This document shows, one piece after another, positions 33,453-43,085 of a stretch of 64,000 nucleotides of DNA (position 1 is the first letter of the stretch; each line of letters begins with the position of its first letter). The notes below the pieces were generated by a model, which worked only from the letters and a program-made list of their open reading frames with translations, was not told where the DNA came from and searched no databases. The position numbers and the translations under genes were made by a program. The DNA comes from G965267605 sp965267605 (lineage in GTDB: Bacteria; Bacteroidota; Bacteroidia; Flavobacteriales_E; Vicingaceae): positions 1,426,001 through 1,490,000 of the forward strand of contig OZ254088.1 of the NCBI GenBank assembly GCA_965267605.1, in the 5' to 3' direction.

Positions 33453-35711
33453 CTAAATCTTCTGTTTCCTCCCTTTATTCCATAGTAACAATATCACAGG
33501 CAGTAAAAGCAGATCGGTAACCACTGCGAAGAAAAGTACCAGGGTTACGAATATTCCTATCTGAAAAGTGCTTAGAAACTCAGAGAACATCAGTGTGAGA
33601 AATCCACCACACAGAATGAGTGATGTTATGATAATAGCTTTACCTGTGGTCAGGTAGGCTGATTTCATTGCATACAGGAACGATCTCCCCTTCCGCAGTT
33701 GTATCCTTAGCTTGCTAAGGAAGTGGATGGTATCGTCTACAGCAATTCCAAAGGCAATAGTAAATACCACCGATGTGCTGAAATTCAGGTACGTTCCGGA
33801 AAAACCCATGATTCCCGCCACCAGAACCAAAGGAATAATGTTTGGCACCAGCGAGATGAATGCCATGCGTACAGATTTGAACAATACCCCCATGATGAGG
33901 GCGATTACGGCAAATGCGATACTCAATCCGGAAAGCATGTTGGTAGCCAAGGTCCTGTTGTTTTGATCGATCAGGACTGCAGTGCCTGTCATATGAAAAG
34001 TAACGCCCCTCCTGGCAGCCTCTGGCCCCATTGCGCGATGAAACGCATCATTAAGCTGCCCCACCTTCCTGCTACCCAGGTCATCAATCTTCCCGGTAAA
34101 CCGAATCTCCCTGCCATCCTTTGACATGAGTTTCGAAAAGGCCGGATGCTTCTTTAATTCATTCACGTAAGGATTAATGCTCTTGTATTCACCAGCCGAA
34201 ACCGGAAGTTTAAAATACTCGGCTTTCCCCCCATTTACCCCACGGTTCAAGCCCTTTACCATGGTTAAAGGTGAAACCAGAAAGCCCACATCGTACTCAG
34301 TCAAAAGATACTTCTCAATGCGATCCAGGTACCGGAGATTCTCGTAGGCCATACCTGATTCGCCCTCGGGAAAAGTAACTATCAGCTCCACTGGCCTCCC
34401 TCCTGCAAAATTGCCTGCAAAAAAATCCACGCTCCGTTTGAGTCTTGTGTCCCCGGCTATATCTTCCAATAAGTGATAATCTGAATACAACATAGTGGTC
34501 CCTCCGATGGCCAATCCAAGAACTACCAGATAACCAATAACAATCTGCTTAGGCTTTCGCATGGCATACAAGAACCCTTTGCGAAGAATACCATCCCAAA
34601 AGCTAAAACTCCCTCCCTTGTACTCTTTGCTGGGAGTTTTGAGTAACAGCAATAAAGAGGGAAGAGTAAGAATGGCAATAACAAATGCCAAGACCACGCC
34701 CATGGAAACATACAGGCCAAATTGCTGGATCGGCTTAATGTCCAAAGTAACAAGTGTAGCAAACCCAATCGCAGTAGTTACGGACGTAAGCAGCGTAGCT
34801 AATCCTACATCTCTGATGGTCTCTTTTAGTGCTTCTAGTTTACTGGTTCCATTTCTTGTTTCATCCAGGTACCTGCAGATGATATGAACGGCATCAGACA
34901 TCCCGACAACAAATAGAATGGTGGGCAATAGGGATGTCATGATATTGAGTGACCCTCCGGTAAGCGCCATCAGCCCAAGCACCCAAATAAGCGTAATGAG
35001 CACGGTTACGATCGGTACGAGCACTCCCCATAGCTTTTTGAAAGCGATGGCTAGAAACAGCACTACAAGCACCAGTGACGCGGCTACGAAAATGATTAGC
35101 TGGTACTTCATTGTGTCCAGATATACCCGCTGAGCCTCTACTTTACCTGTTAGATACATGGTCTCAAAGGGCCTGGCATCCATGATCTGATCAAGCGCTG
35201 CGAGCAAGGTATCAGACTCTTCCTTCGTAATGATGTTGGTGTTCTTCACAACAATGCAGACGCTTCTCATGTCCTCACTGAAGTACGAGCCCACCAAATC
35301 CGGAGAGCGGCTTATACGTATAGAATCCTTTTGCCATTGCGTTGGGTCATCGCTTATGATAGGTAACTGACTGAAACCCAGGGGAGATATCAACACCCGT
35401 TTCTCAGTCACAGGTGAGCTAACGTATTCTACATATGGTAGGGCTTGCAGGTCACGAGTAAGCTCCTTAAGCTTCTTCTGCGTTTCCTCGTTGAACAGGC
35501 CTTTCTCAGGAGTCACCCCAACAAGGAGATAGTCATTATCATTTTCAAAGGATTCCCTGAATTTCAGGAAGTATTCTAGCTCCGGATCTCCTTTGGGAAA
35601 GAAATCCTCGAAGTTGTAGTTGAACTTCAAATTAGCTGCACTCCACCCCATAAGGACAGTGAGCACAGCTATTACAGCAATAATGATCCAGCTTGAACGC
35701 TTAGACAACAA
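33453..35711 (-). CDS. RND-superfamily (MMPL/HAE3-type) membrane exporter
   Basis: 752 aa, predicted 12 membrane segments in two halves, each starting with one segment followed by a large periplasmic loop. Key features are the GMSDAVHIICRYLDE motif (~270) and its second-half twin GIAVDDTIHFLSKLRIQLRKG (~660, quoted in part as AVDDTIHFLSKL), which carry the proton-relay Asp residues. The length is that of the hydrophobe/lipid exporter type, not the ~1000-aa multidrug pumps. The start appears to be TTG at 35711 or 35708. It follows the peptide-binding lipoprotein gene by 40 bases; lipid or sterol-like substrates are inferred only from the family. Confidence 0.88.
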   Translation of the reverse strand: MLSKRSSWIIIAVIAVLTVLMGWSAANLKFNYNFEDFFPKGDPELEYFLKFRESFENDNDYLLVGVTPEKGLFNEETQKKLKELTRDLQALPYVEYVSSPVTEKRVLISPLGFSQLPIISDDPTQWQKDSIRISRSPDLVGSYFSEDMRSVCIVVKNTNIITKEESDTLLAALDQIMDARPFETMYLTGKVEAQRVYLDTMKYQLIIFVAASLVLVVLFLAIAFKKLWGVLVPIVTVLITLIWVLGLMALTGGSLNIMTSLLPTILFVVGMSDAVHIICRYLDETRNGTSKLEALKETIRDVGLATLLTSVTTAIGFATLVTLDIKPIQQFGLYVSMGVVLAFVIAILTLPSLLLLLKTPSKEYKGGSFSFWDGILRKGFLYAMRKPKQIVIGYLVVLGLAIGGTTMLYSDYHLLEDIAGDTRLKRSVDFFAGNFAGGRPVELIVTFPEGESGMAYENLRYLDRIEKYLLTEYDVGFLVSPLTMVKGLNRGVNGGKAEYFKLPVSAGEYKSINPYVNELKKHPAFSKLMSKDGREIRFTGKIDDLGSRKVGQLNDAFHRAMGPEAARRGVTFHMTGTAVLIDQNNRTLATNMLSGLSIAFAVIALIMGVLFKSVRMAFISLVPNIIPLVLVAGIMGFSGTYLNFSTSVVFTIAFGIAVDDTIHFLSKLRIQLRKGRSFLYAMKSAYLTTGKAIIITSLILCGGFLTLMFSEFLSTFQIGIFVTLVLFFAVVTDLLLLPVILLLWNKGRKQKI

Positions 35712-35751
35712 ATTGACCGAGTTTAGCTAAAGATACGCCTACGAAGCCGTA

Positions 35752-37425
35752 TTATTTTGCAGCCTCTGTTTTCCTAACGTATTTAAGCATGTGCATGTTC
35801 GTTGGCGTAACCTTCAGGTTCTCAATGTTAGGCCTGGCGAAACGTGTAATCTGATCGTAGTACAGCGGCACAACCGGAGCTTCTTCAACAATGATCTGAT
35901 CCATCGCCTGGTACATTTCATAGCGCAGCGAATCGTTCGGTTCCTTTTGCGCTTGCTCGTAAAGCACATCAAACCTTAGATTACTGAAATGTGTATAGTT
36001 GGATCCTTTGGGTGCAAAATTCTTACTGTAGAACAAAGAAAGATAGTTCTCGGCATCTGGATAATCGGCTACCCAGGACTTCCTGAAGAAGCTCACTTTG
36101 CCCATGGCCACCCATTCTCTGTGCACTGCAGGTGGATTAACTTCAATTTTAAGCTTGATGCCTACTTCTCCGAGTTGGCTTTGAATAAACTCACAAAGAT
36201 CCCTGTACTGCCCCGTTGTGCTCAGCGTAATTACAGGCAAATCCTTGCCATTAGGGAATCCAGCTTCTGCCAGAAGTGCCCTGGCCTTCTCCGGATCGTA
36301 GGTGTATCCTTTCACTATTTCCTCATTGTAGGACGGCAGTCCTTTAGGAACGAAACCGCTTCTCGCTGGTGTACCTAAACTGTTCCGCATGTATTTGACC
36401 ATTTGTTCGCGATCAAAGCCATAATTGATCGCTTGTCTGATCCGCCTATCCTTCAACGGATTGTTTGTTGCGGCTAGTCGTTCCTCATCTACAAACAGGC
36501 CGAGGTACTCTGTGTTCAGATAAGGTTTAGAAATGATCTTCACCTGATCCTTGTACTTGGGCCGAAGCTCTCCATGGTGATCAAGTAGTGCGTTTCTGTA
36601 CTCACCGTTAAGGCCATTCATCATATCCAGCTTGCCCTTCACAAAATCCATGAATGCAATCTCCTCATCCTTGATGAACTGAATTGAAACCCCATCGATG
36701 TAAGGAATACTATTGCCTTCTGCATCCTTCTCGAAGTAATTCCCATTCTTAACGAGGATCAGTTTTCCACTCTCAATCCACTCCTTCATAACGAATGGTC
36801 CTGTTCCCACAGGGTTCTTACGAAAATCGGGGCCGTAGAATTCTACTACTTCCCTGGGCGTGACTGAAAAGTACTTCATGGTGAGTATACCCAGAAACGG
36901 CATAAACGGCTCTTTCAGGTAAACCTTGAACGTAGTGTCATTGGGTGCATCAAAACCAATGAACTTTCCTCGTTCTGATTGATCGAGGTAATCAACGATC
37001 CACTGCCTTCCTCGTGAAGCCAGGTCTGGATCAACAATTCTGAAGAAGCTGCTCACAAAGTCAGAGGCTGTTACTTTTCTACCCTTGCCACCATCAAACA
37101 CTTCATGGTCGTGGAAGTACACATCGTCACGGAGATAAAAAGTATAATCACGTCCATCCTCGGATATTTCCCAGCGCTTCGCAATACAAGGCACTACATT
37201 GAGGTCTTCATCCATCTGTACCAACCCATTAAAAATCTGATCCAGAACGCGGATGGACTCAAGGGATGTGGCAAAGGCCGGATCCAACGTAGATATACCG
37301 GTAGGCTCGTTATACTTGAATATTACCTTACCCGAATGTTGGTGCTCTTTGGGCTTCTCCCCACAGCTTACGGCCAAAGCCGCAACCACACCAAATGTTA
37401 CTGCACGTAACCAACTGCTCTTCAT
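35752..37425 (-). CDS. Peptide/nickel-type ABC transporter substrate-binding lipoprotein (SBP_bac_5)
   Basis: 557 aa. Lipobox AVSC at Cys21. The cluster 5 (DppA/OppA) binding-protein pattern is clear: an N-terminal phrase STLDPAFATSLESIRVLDQIFNGLVQ quoted in part as LDPAFATSLESIRVLDQIF, the YTFYLRDDVYFHD segment, TGPFVMKEW, DRRIRQAINYGFDRE, and a C-terminal VVPLYYDQ. It should bind peptides or similar solutes outside the inner membrane. No permease or ATPase gene lies nearby, so the transporter is elsewhere or the protein works differently. A TACTTTTT box lies upstream on the minus strand. Confidence 0.9.
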   Translation of the reverse strand: MKSSWLRAVTFGVVAALAVSCGEKPKEHQHSGKVIFKYNEPTGISTLDPAFATSLESIRVLDQIFNGLVQMDEDLNVVPCIAKRWEISEDGRDYTFYLRDDVYFHDHEVFDGGKGRKVTASDFVSSFFRIVDPDLASRGRQWIVDYLDQSERGKFIGFDAPNDTTFKVYLKEPFMPFLGILTMKYFSVTPREVVEFYGPDFRKNPVGTGPFVMKEWIESGKLILVKNGNYFEKDAEGNSIPYIDGVSIQFIKDEEIAFMDFVKGKLDMMNGLNGEYRNALLDHHGELRPKYKDQVKIISKPYLNTEYLGLFVDEERLAATNNPLKDRRIRQAINYGFDREQMVKYMRNSLGTPARSGFVPKGLPSYNEEIVKGYTYDPEKARALLAEAGFPNGKDLPVITLSTTGQYRDLCEFIQSQLGEVGIKLKIEVNPPAVHREWVAMGKVSFFRKSWVADYPDAENYLSLFYSKNFAPKGSNYTHFSNLRFDVLYEQAQKEPNDSLRYEMYQAMDQIIVEEAPVVPLYYDQITRFARPNIENLKVTPTNMHMLKYVRKTEAAK

Positions 37426-37524
37426 GTGACGCCTTTTGTTTGGAAAAAGTAGTTAATAAGGCACCCCAGCTTAAGCAAGACAATCCATTATTATCAACAC
37501 TTTTTTACACAACACGTTAGCTCA

Positions 37525-37556
37525 TTTGCCCTGTTTGAGCGTCATAACTACTTTTG
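37525..37556 (+). promoter_or_regulatory. Two-part promoter of mtaB
   Basis: TTTG at 37525-37528, then 20 bases, then TACTTTTG at 37549-37556, a full match to the Bacteroidota two-part promoter. The -7 box ends only 4 bases before the ATG at 37561, so the mRNA is expected to start at or next to the start codon. Confidence 0.65.
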
Positions 37557-37560
37557 CCGC

Positions 37561-38850
37561 ATGACACCCGGTGGTCGAATAGCATTTCACACGTTTGGTT
37601 GCAAACTCAACTTTTCGGAAAGTTCCGAACTGGCAAAATCATTCGTAGAGCACGGATATGCCCGAGTGGAACTTGATGACAATCCCGATGTCGTAGTCAT
37701 CAATACCTGTTCTGTGACCGATCATGCGGACCATAAGTGCAAGCGGCTTATCAGGAAGGTAAAAGCAGCTAATCCAGATGCTTTCGTTGCTATTATTGGT
37801 TGTTATGCACAATTGAAACCGGAAGAGATCTCTGCTATTGAAGGTGTTAATCTCGTACTTGGCGCTAACGAAAAGTTCAACATCCGCGACCACATAGAAC
37901 AATTAGAAACTACGGATAAGGCCGTGTTTAATGAGCCTATAAAGGAAACCAGAGACTTCTTTCCATCGTTCTCGCAAGGAGACAGAACAAGGACTTTCCT
38001 TAAAGTGCAGGATGGTTGTGACTATTTCTGTGCGTTTTGCACTATACCACTGGCACGTGGACGTAGCAGAAGCAATACAATAGCAGAAACCGTTGCATTT
38101 GCAAGCCAATTGGAAGGGTCTGAAGTCCGTGAAGCAGTGCTCACCGGTGTAAACATTGGAGATTTCGGAAAAGCGAATCATGAGCAACTGATTGACCTTG
38201 TGAAGGCATTAGATGAATTGAATGGCGTTGATCGCTATCGGATTTCCAGCATTGAGCCGAACCTACTGAATGACGATATCATCTCATTCGTAGCGCAGTC
38301 AAAAAAGTTTGTGCCGCACTTTCACATTCCGCTGCAGTCCGGATCAGACTTTATCCTGTCCAGGATGAGAAGAAGATACAATACAGCTCTATACGCGAGT
38401 AGAATGAAGCAGATCAAGGACCTAATGCCAGATGCCTGTATTGGTATTGATGTGATTGTTGGTTTCCCCGGAGAAACAGATGAGGAATTTCAAAAGACTG
38501 TTGAGTTCCTGAAAAGCATTGATTTTTCTTATCTCCACGTCTTCACATACTCGGAAAGGCCAAATACCACAGCAGTTAGAATGGATGAGGTTGTACCACC
38601 TGAAAAACGTATGGAAAGGAGAAAGATACTTCAACAACTTTCCCACAAGAAGAAGAATGCCTTCTATCGGTCCCAAAAGGATAAGCAGGTTAACGTACTA
38701 TGGGAACATGAGAACCGCGATGGGATGATGTTCGGCTTCTCAGAAAACTACCTGAAGTTCACCCGACCATTCGATCAGGCGAGAGCCAACGAATTTGAAG
38801 AAGTAACAGTGGGCGATATCAACATCGACTGCGTTGCGCAGCCCGCATAA
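37561..38850 (+). CDS. mtaB: tRNA t6A37 methylthiotransferase MtaB
   Basis: 429 aa radical-SAM methylthiotransferase that converts t6A at position 37 of tRNA to ms2t6A. The N-terminal cluster cysteines are C14 (TFGCKLN), C50 (NTCSV) and C81 (GCYAQ). The radical-SAM triad is C153-x3-C157-x2-C160 in CDYFCAFCTIP, followed by RGRSRS. IPLQSGSD and DVIVGFPGET are typical. A C-terminal TRAM-like domain follows (~370-429). The HTFGCKLN start and length separate MtaB from MiaB and RimO. The stop overlaps the next ATG (TAATG), so it is coupled to the phosphatase gene. Confidence 0.95.
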   Translation: MTPGGRIAFHTFGCKLNFSESSELAKSFVEHGYARVELDDNPDVVVINTCSVTDHADHKCKRLIRKVKAANPDAFVAIIGCYAQLKPEEISAIEGVNLVLGANEKFNIRDHIEQLETTDKAVFNEPIKETRDFFPSFSQGDRTRTFLKVQDGCDYFCAFCTIPLARGRSRSNTIAETVAFASQLEGSEVREAVLTGVNIGDFGKANHEQLIDLVKALDELNGVDRYRISSIEPNLLNDDIISFVAQSKKFVPHFHIPLQSGSDFILSRMRRRYNTALYASRMKQIKDLMPDACIGIDVIVGFPGETDEEFQKTVEFLKSIDFSYLHVFTYSERPNTTAVRMDEVVPPEKRMERRKILQQLSHKKKNAFYRSQKDKQVNVLWEHENRDGMMFGFSENYLKFTRPFDQARANEFEEVTVGDINIDCVAQPA

Positions 38851-39635
38851 TGGACCTCCATTCCATATCAAAATCTGTGGCTCAGGTTGCTGATGAGGCA
38901 GCTAAATTTATCCGATCGCAGACCATCGTCCAGGAAGACATTCAGACAAAGAGCAAGAACAGTCTTGTTACGTTCGTTGATGAGCAAACCGAAAAGCTAA
39001 TTATTGAGCGCCTCACCGACCTATTACCAGAAGCTGGAATTATGGCTGAAGAATCAGCCAGTGAATCGACCATGGGACCAACAATGTGGATCATTGACCC
39101 TTTGGATGGCACTACCAACTTTATTCACAACCTACCCTGCTATTCGGTGAGCATCGCATTAGTAAAGGATGGGGAAATTGTTGTTGGATGTGTGCACGAG
39201 GTTGTTACTGATGAAAGCTTTCTGGCCTTTCGTGAAGGAGGCGCAACCTGCAATGGCGTACCTATTAACGTAAGTACGCATACTACCATTGAAGAATCGC
39301 TTGTTGCCACAGGTTTCCCCTACTATGACTACCAGTACAATACAGACTACCTGGAAGTTCTGAAAGGACTAATGCAAGACTCGAGGGGTATCAGAAGATT
39401 TGGATCAGCTGCTGTAGATCTTGCTTATGTCGCCTGCGGACGTTTTGACGCTTTCTTTGAATACAGCCTTAACCCTTGGGATGTGGCTGCTGGATCACTT
39501 ATTGTGCAAGAAGCGGGCGGCACGGTAAGCGACTTTCAGGGCGGAAATGACTACCTGTTTGGGCGCAGAATTCTTGCAACGAATAGTGGTATTCACCCAA
39601 ATATGATTTCGCGTGTGGAAAATTATTTCTGTTAA
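38850..39635 (+). CDS. suhB: Inositol monophosphatase family protein
   Basis: 261 aa. Mg2+-dependent phosphatase that hydrolyses inositol 1-phosphate or a related sugar phosphate. The metal-binding motifs are the glutamate in MAEESAS (~70), DPLDGTTNFIHN (~88-99) and the C-terminal NPWDVAAGSLIVQEAGG (~208-224). Length is normal. SuhB is the closest named member; in many Bacteroidota the physiological substrate is not known, and CysQ-type activity cannot be excluded. Its start shares bases with the mtaB stop. Confidence 0.88.
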   Translation: MDLHSISKSVAQVADEAAKFIRSQTIVQEDIQTKSKNSLVTFVDEQTEKLIIERLTDLLPEAGIMAEESASESTMGPTMWIIDPLDGTTNFIHNLPCYSVSIALVKDGEIVVGCVHEVVTDESFLAFREGGATCNGVPINVSTHTTIEESLVATGFPYYDYQYNTDYLEVLKGLMQDSRGIRRFGSAAVDLAYVACGRFDAFFEYSLNPWDVAAGSLIVQEAGGTVSDFQGGNDYLFGRRILATNSGIHPNMISRVENYFC

Positions 39636-39691
39636 CAGGTTGATGGCGAGGCCTATTAGGAGTATCTTTCGCCACAACTTAAAATCCGCGT

Positions 39692-41122
39692 ATGAGAAAT
39701 CTACTACTCACTCTTTTTATCGCTGCGTGCAGCGTTTCCTTTGCACAACAATACCAGGTCCAAGAATCGGGGGTGGTTGCGCAAAAAGAGATCAGAAAGA
39801 TCAAACCAAATGGTCACAAGGCAGCTTCCTGCAGTGACACAGTACTTTACACGTATACCAAAGGAACCAGTTATCCAGCCATTCGATTGAACAACTGGGG
39901 TTCTGCCCGTGGTGTAGCACAGTACTTTGAGAACGATCAGACCATAAGATTAAGTGGTTTCTCGTTCTACTGCTACAACGACTCCAATGCTGCGATGCCC
40001 CTGCTTTGTAGGGTATATTCGGCTAAACCGGATTCTGCACCCGGAACTTTGATCTATGGAGACACCATGTGGATTCCACCTGTAACCAGTTATACTATTC
40101 TGGCGAACAGACACAGAGATTTCTTTGACTCTGTGTTAACCATTACAGGGCCATTCACACTGGTAATTCAAAACAACTCTGCGAGCGACATTACTGCATA
40201 CTTCAATAACTACAATAACAATGATGGCCAGGGTGAGTACAGGGCTTCTTGCAGATTCAGCAATTGGGTTCGCGGCTACAATGTGAATATTGGTACAGCA
40301 GACATGGATGCGGATCTCATTGTTGAACCTTATATCGATTATACACCTGTAGCTTCGTTTATCACAGACTCTATCTGTGTGAATACACAGACACCAGAGC
40401 TGTTCCAGTCTAATTCACCACTTATCTCCAAACGTACCTACAACGCTTCTTTTTACAATACAGGAAGAATGAATAGCGACTGGAACTTTGGAGATGGATC
40501 TCCTGTGGTATATGACAGCGATGGCGATACCACCCATCAATATACCGTAGTGAACGACTACTACCCTATCCTTTATGATACAATCACAGGGTGGTATGGA
40601 AATGTTTGTGGAGCTACTGATACCAACCTGGTAAATGATGATCCTGCCATTCCTGGATTTACCTACAACCAGGTCAACCTTCTCGTACAGTTCACGGATA
40701 CGTCTACGGGAGGTTATGCCTGGTTATGGAACTTTGGTGATGGAAATACCTCCACACAACAGAATCCAACGCACATCTATGCGAGTTCTGGTACGTACCT
40801 CGTGCAACAGTTCGTAACTGGGGCCTGTGGAACTTTTGTTGCAACAGCTAACATGACATGGGTTGGTGTAGACAAAGTGTCTATTCTAGACAAGGTAGTC
40901 CTGTTCCCTAATCCAGCCAATAACCAGTTGAGCATAAAGATGGAAGAGCCGGAAGATTACGAGGTAACCATCTACGATATTGTTGGCAACGTGGTAAGTC
41001 GCCTGAGGCCTACCGAAAAGACGACCAACATCAATACTTCTGAATGGGCTGCTGGTTCTTATTTGGTGCAACTTACGAGCGCTAGAGATTCACGCACGGT
41101 GAAAATTCAGATAACACATTAG
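39692..41122 (+). CDS. Secreted PKD-domain protein with T9SS type A sorting domain
   Basis: 476 aa. Signal peptide (LLLTLFIAACSVSFAQ), an N-terminal beta region (~40-220), then a PKD-like region (~230-300, FGDGSPVVYDSDGD) and a classical PKD domain (~325-390, with WNFGDGNTSTQQNPTH). The last ~80 residues are a type IX secretion C-terminal domain (VVLFPNPANNQLSIKM, ...GNVVSR..., ending VKIQITH), so the protein is exported through the outer membrane and attached to the cell surface. A T-rich terminator follows. A TATCTTTC box is found at 39663. Binding or scaffold function is inferred from PKD domains only. Confidence 0.9.
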   Translation: MRNLLLTLFIAACSVSFAQQYQVQESGVVAQKEIRKIKPNGHKAASCSDTVLYTYTKGTSYPAIRLNNWGSARGVAQYFENDQTIRLSGFSFYCYNDSNAAMPLLCRVYSAKPDSAPGTLIYGDTMWIPPVTSYTILANRHRDFFDSVLTITGPFTLVIQNNSASDITAYFNNYNNNDGQGEYRASCRFSNWVRGYNVNIGTADMDADLIVEPYIDYTPVASFITDSICVNTQTPELFQSNSPLISKRTYNASFYNTGRMNSDWNFGDGSPVVYDSDGDTTHQYTVVNDYYPILYDTITGWYGNVCGATDTNLVNDDPAIPGFTYNQVNLLVQFTDTSTGGYAWLWNFGDGNTSTQQNPTHIYASSGTYLVQQFVTGACGTFVATANMTWVGVDKVSILDKVVLFPNPANNQLSIKMEEPEDYEVTIYDIVGNVVSRLRPTEKTTNINTSEWAAGSYLVQLTSARDSRTVKIQITH

Positions 41123-41139
41123 TCAAACGCATCAATTGC

Positions 41140-41168
41140 AAAAAAGGCGGGAAATTCCCGCCTTTTTT
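41140..41168 (+). terminator. Intrinsic terminator between two T9SS cargo genes
   Basis: AAAAAAGGCGGGAA at 41140-41153 pairs with TTCCCGCCTTTTTT at 41155-41168. The A-run and T-run on both sides allow termination in either direction. Confidence 0.92.
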
Positions 41169-41250
41169 ATTTCATCGAATCAAGGCAATTCGAAAACGAC
41201 TTCCCCGTTTTCATATCATCGCACATCCTCACATGAGGGAAATTTTATTC

Positions 41251-42984
41251 ATGAAAAAGATGCTCTTTCCGGCAATGATAGTGGCGCTATCCTTGCACAT
41301 CACTTCTATATCCGTAAAAGCCCAAACTCTTGAGTGGGCAGTTGATCAAACTTGCAATGGGGTCCAGGGTTACGGTAATGGCGTGGCTCGCAATTTATAT
41401 AATGAATCCTATGTAACCGGTGAGTTTAGTGGTACCATGACACTGGGAACAGGAACGAACAGTACAACCCTTAACTCGGTATCGGGCAGAACGGATTGCT
41501 ATCTGGCGAAGTACACAGCCAGTGGGCAGTTTTTGTGGGGTTTCTCGATGGGTGCTACCCAACATGATGGCGGAACTGCAGTAGAAGTAGATAACCAGGG
41601 AAACGTTATTCTTGTTGGTTACTTCAGAGATTCCATGGACCTAAACCCATTGGGTAGCCGTGATGTACGTTACGGCAATGGTTTTGAAGATTGCTTTATC
41701 GCTAAATACAGTAGCACTTCTGGCCAGCTTTTGTGGGGGCATACGTTCGGAGGAAGTCTATCAGACAAAGCCTACGAAATTGCCATAAGCGACCTTGGAG
41801 ACGTATATGTTTCAGGGCATTTTCGATCCACCGTAAATTTCGATCCTGGTGCGACCAACACCACGGTAAGCACCGTAAATTTAACTTGGGATGGCTTTAT
41901 CGTGAGATACACACCCAATGGTCAATTCTTGTGGGTAAAGCAATTAGGTGGCACTGGAAATGTTTTCTCAACCAAGATCAGTATTGGGTTAAATAATAAC
42001 CTAATCGCAACCGGAAGATATGCGCAAAACCTTGATCTTGACCCTTCGCCAGCATTGGATACAGTTAATTCCGGAAGTATTTACAGCAGCATTTTTCTTG
42101 CACTTTATAACAGTTCAGGCGTTTTGCAATGGAAGCATAACATTGGCGATTCAGTCCATCAGCAACATTTTACCAATGCTTGTTTTGATCCATCAGGAAA
42201 TGTCTACGTGTTTGCACAAACTGCCTCCCCTATGGATATGAACCCCACCTCAGGCATAGATTCAATCCGATCCAAGGGAGCATTTTTATCGAAATACGAC
42301 CCAAACGGAAATTACCTATGGGGCAATGCTTTCGAAACAATTCCTTCGGCCAATAGTATTGGCACACACACTATGGGGCTGGCCGCTGATCATCAAGGTA
42401 ACGTATATATAACAGGAGGTTTCAAGGATACATTGGACATGGACCCTACCAACAACCAATATTTAATTTTAGGCAATGGGCTCCGTATGTTTCTGGCTAA
42501 ATACAGTGGAAATGGTGCCCTCGCATGGGCATTCACCAATACAAGCACGGGACCCGGTCAAGGGGCGGATTACGGTATTGACATGTACTTATACCACGAT
42601 ACCATTTATTTAACCGGATGGTTTGCAGATACCGTGGATTTCGATCCTGGTCCAGCATCGTACAAGTTAGTTTCTACGTACGGGCATACGCCATATCTTG
42701 CTAAATATTACTGTGGATATCCCACATCTGTTAAATCATCCCAAGACATGCCGCTGAAAGTTTATCCTAACCCTGCAAATGGTTCAGTTTTTCTTGAACT
42801 TCCTCGAGGTGTTGGTCATGCTCAAGTAGAAATTTATAACCAATTTGGGCAGCTCGTGTTGACCCGTACCGTCTCGCAGGGATCAAGGTCACAGATTGAT
42901 CTATCAGGAATTAATTCTGGACTCTACGTTGTAAGATGGGATGATGGCCAATCCATCAATTCCACCAAGCTTATAGTTAGGTAA
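41251..42984 (+). CDS. Secreted SBBP-like beta-propeller protein with T9SS type A sorting domain
   Basis: 577 aa from the ATG at 41251, which starts a signal peptide (MKKMLFPAMIVALSLHIT); the ATG at 41233 adds six residues. The body is made of about seven repeats with the phrase DxxGNVYVTGxFxxTxDLDP (seen as NQGNVILVGYFRDSMDLNP, SDLGDVYVSGHFRSTVNFDP, HQGNVYITGGFKDTLDMDP), each followed by FLAKY and W-x-x-x-F. This is an SBBP-type propeller. The C-terminal ~80 residues are a T9SS domain (KVYPNPANGSVFLEL ... TKLIVR). So it should be surface-anchored; the ligand is unknown. Confidence 0.9.
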   Translation: MKKMLFPAMIVALSLHITSISVKAQTLEWAVDQTCNGVQGYGNGVARNLYNESYVTGEFSGTMTLGTGTNSTTLNSVSGRTDCYLAKYTASGQFLWGFSMGATQHDGGTAVEVDNQGNVILVGYFRDSMDLNPLGSRDVRYGNGFEDCFIAKYSSTSGQLLWGHTFGGSLSDKAYEIAISDLGDVYVSGHFRSTVNFDPGATNTTVSTVNLTWDGFIVRYTPNGQFLWVKQLGGTGNVFSTKISIGLNNNLIATGRYAQNLDLDPSPALDTVNSGSIYSSIFLALYNSSGVLQWKHNIGDSVHQQHFTNACFDPSGNVYVFAQTASPMDMNPTSGIDSIRSKGAFLSKYDPNGNYLWGNAFETIPSANSIGTHTMGLAADHQGNVYITGGFKDTLDMDPTNNQYLILGNGLRMFLAKYSGNGALAWAFTNTSTGPGQGADYGIDMYLYHDTIYLTGWFADTVDFDPGPASYKLVSTYGHTPYLAKYYCGYPTSVKSSQDMPLKVYPNPANGSVFLELPRGVGHAQVEIYNQFGQLVLTRTVSQGSRSQIDLSGINSGLYVVRWDDGQSINSTKLIVR

Positions 42985-43085
42985 ATATAACCCCACCTTA
43001 AATATTCTGTCTACCCTAATTTATCAGGTGTTTCCCGCCTTTTTTTATTTGGCATCTTTTATTAGTTTGGAGAAAATTATCAGAC

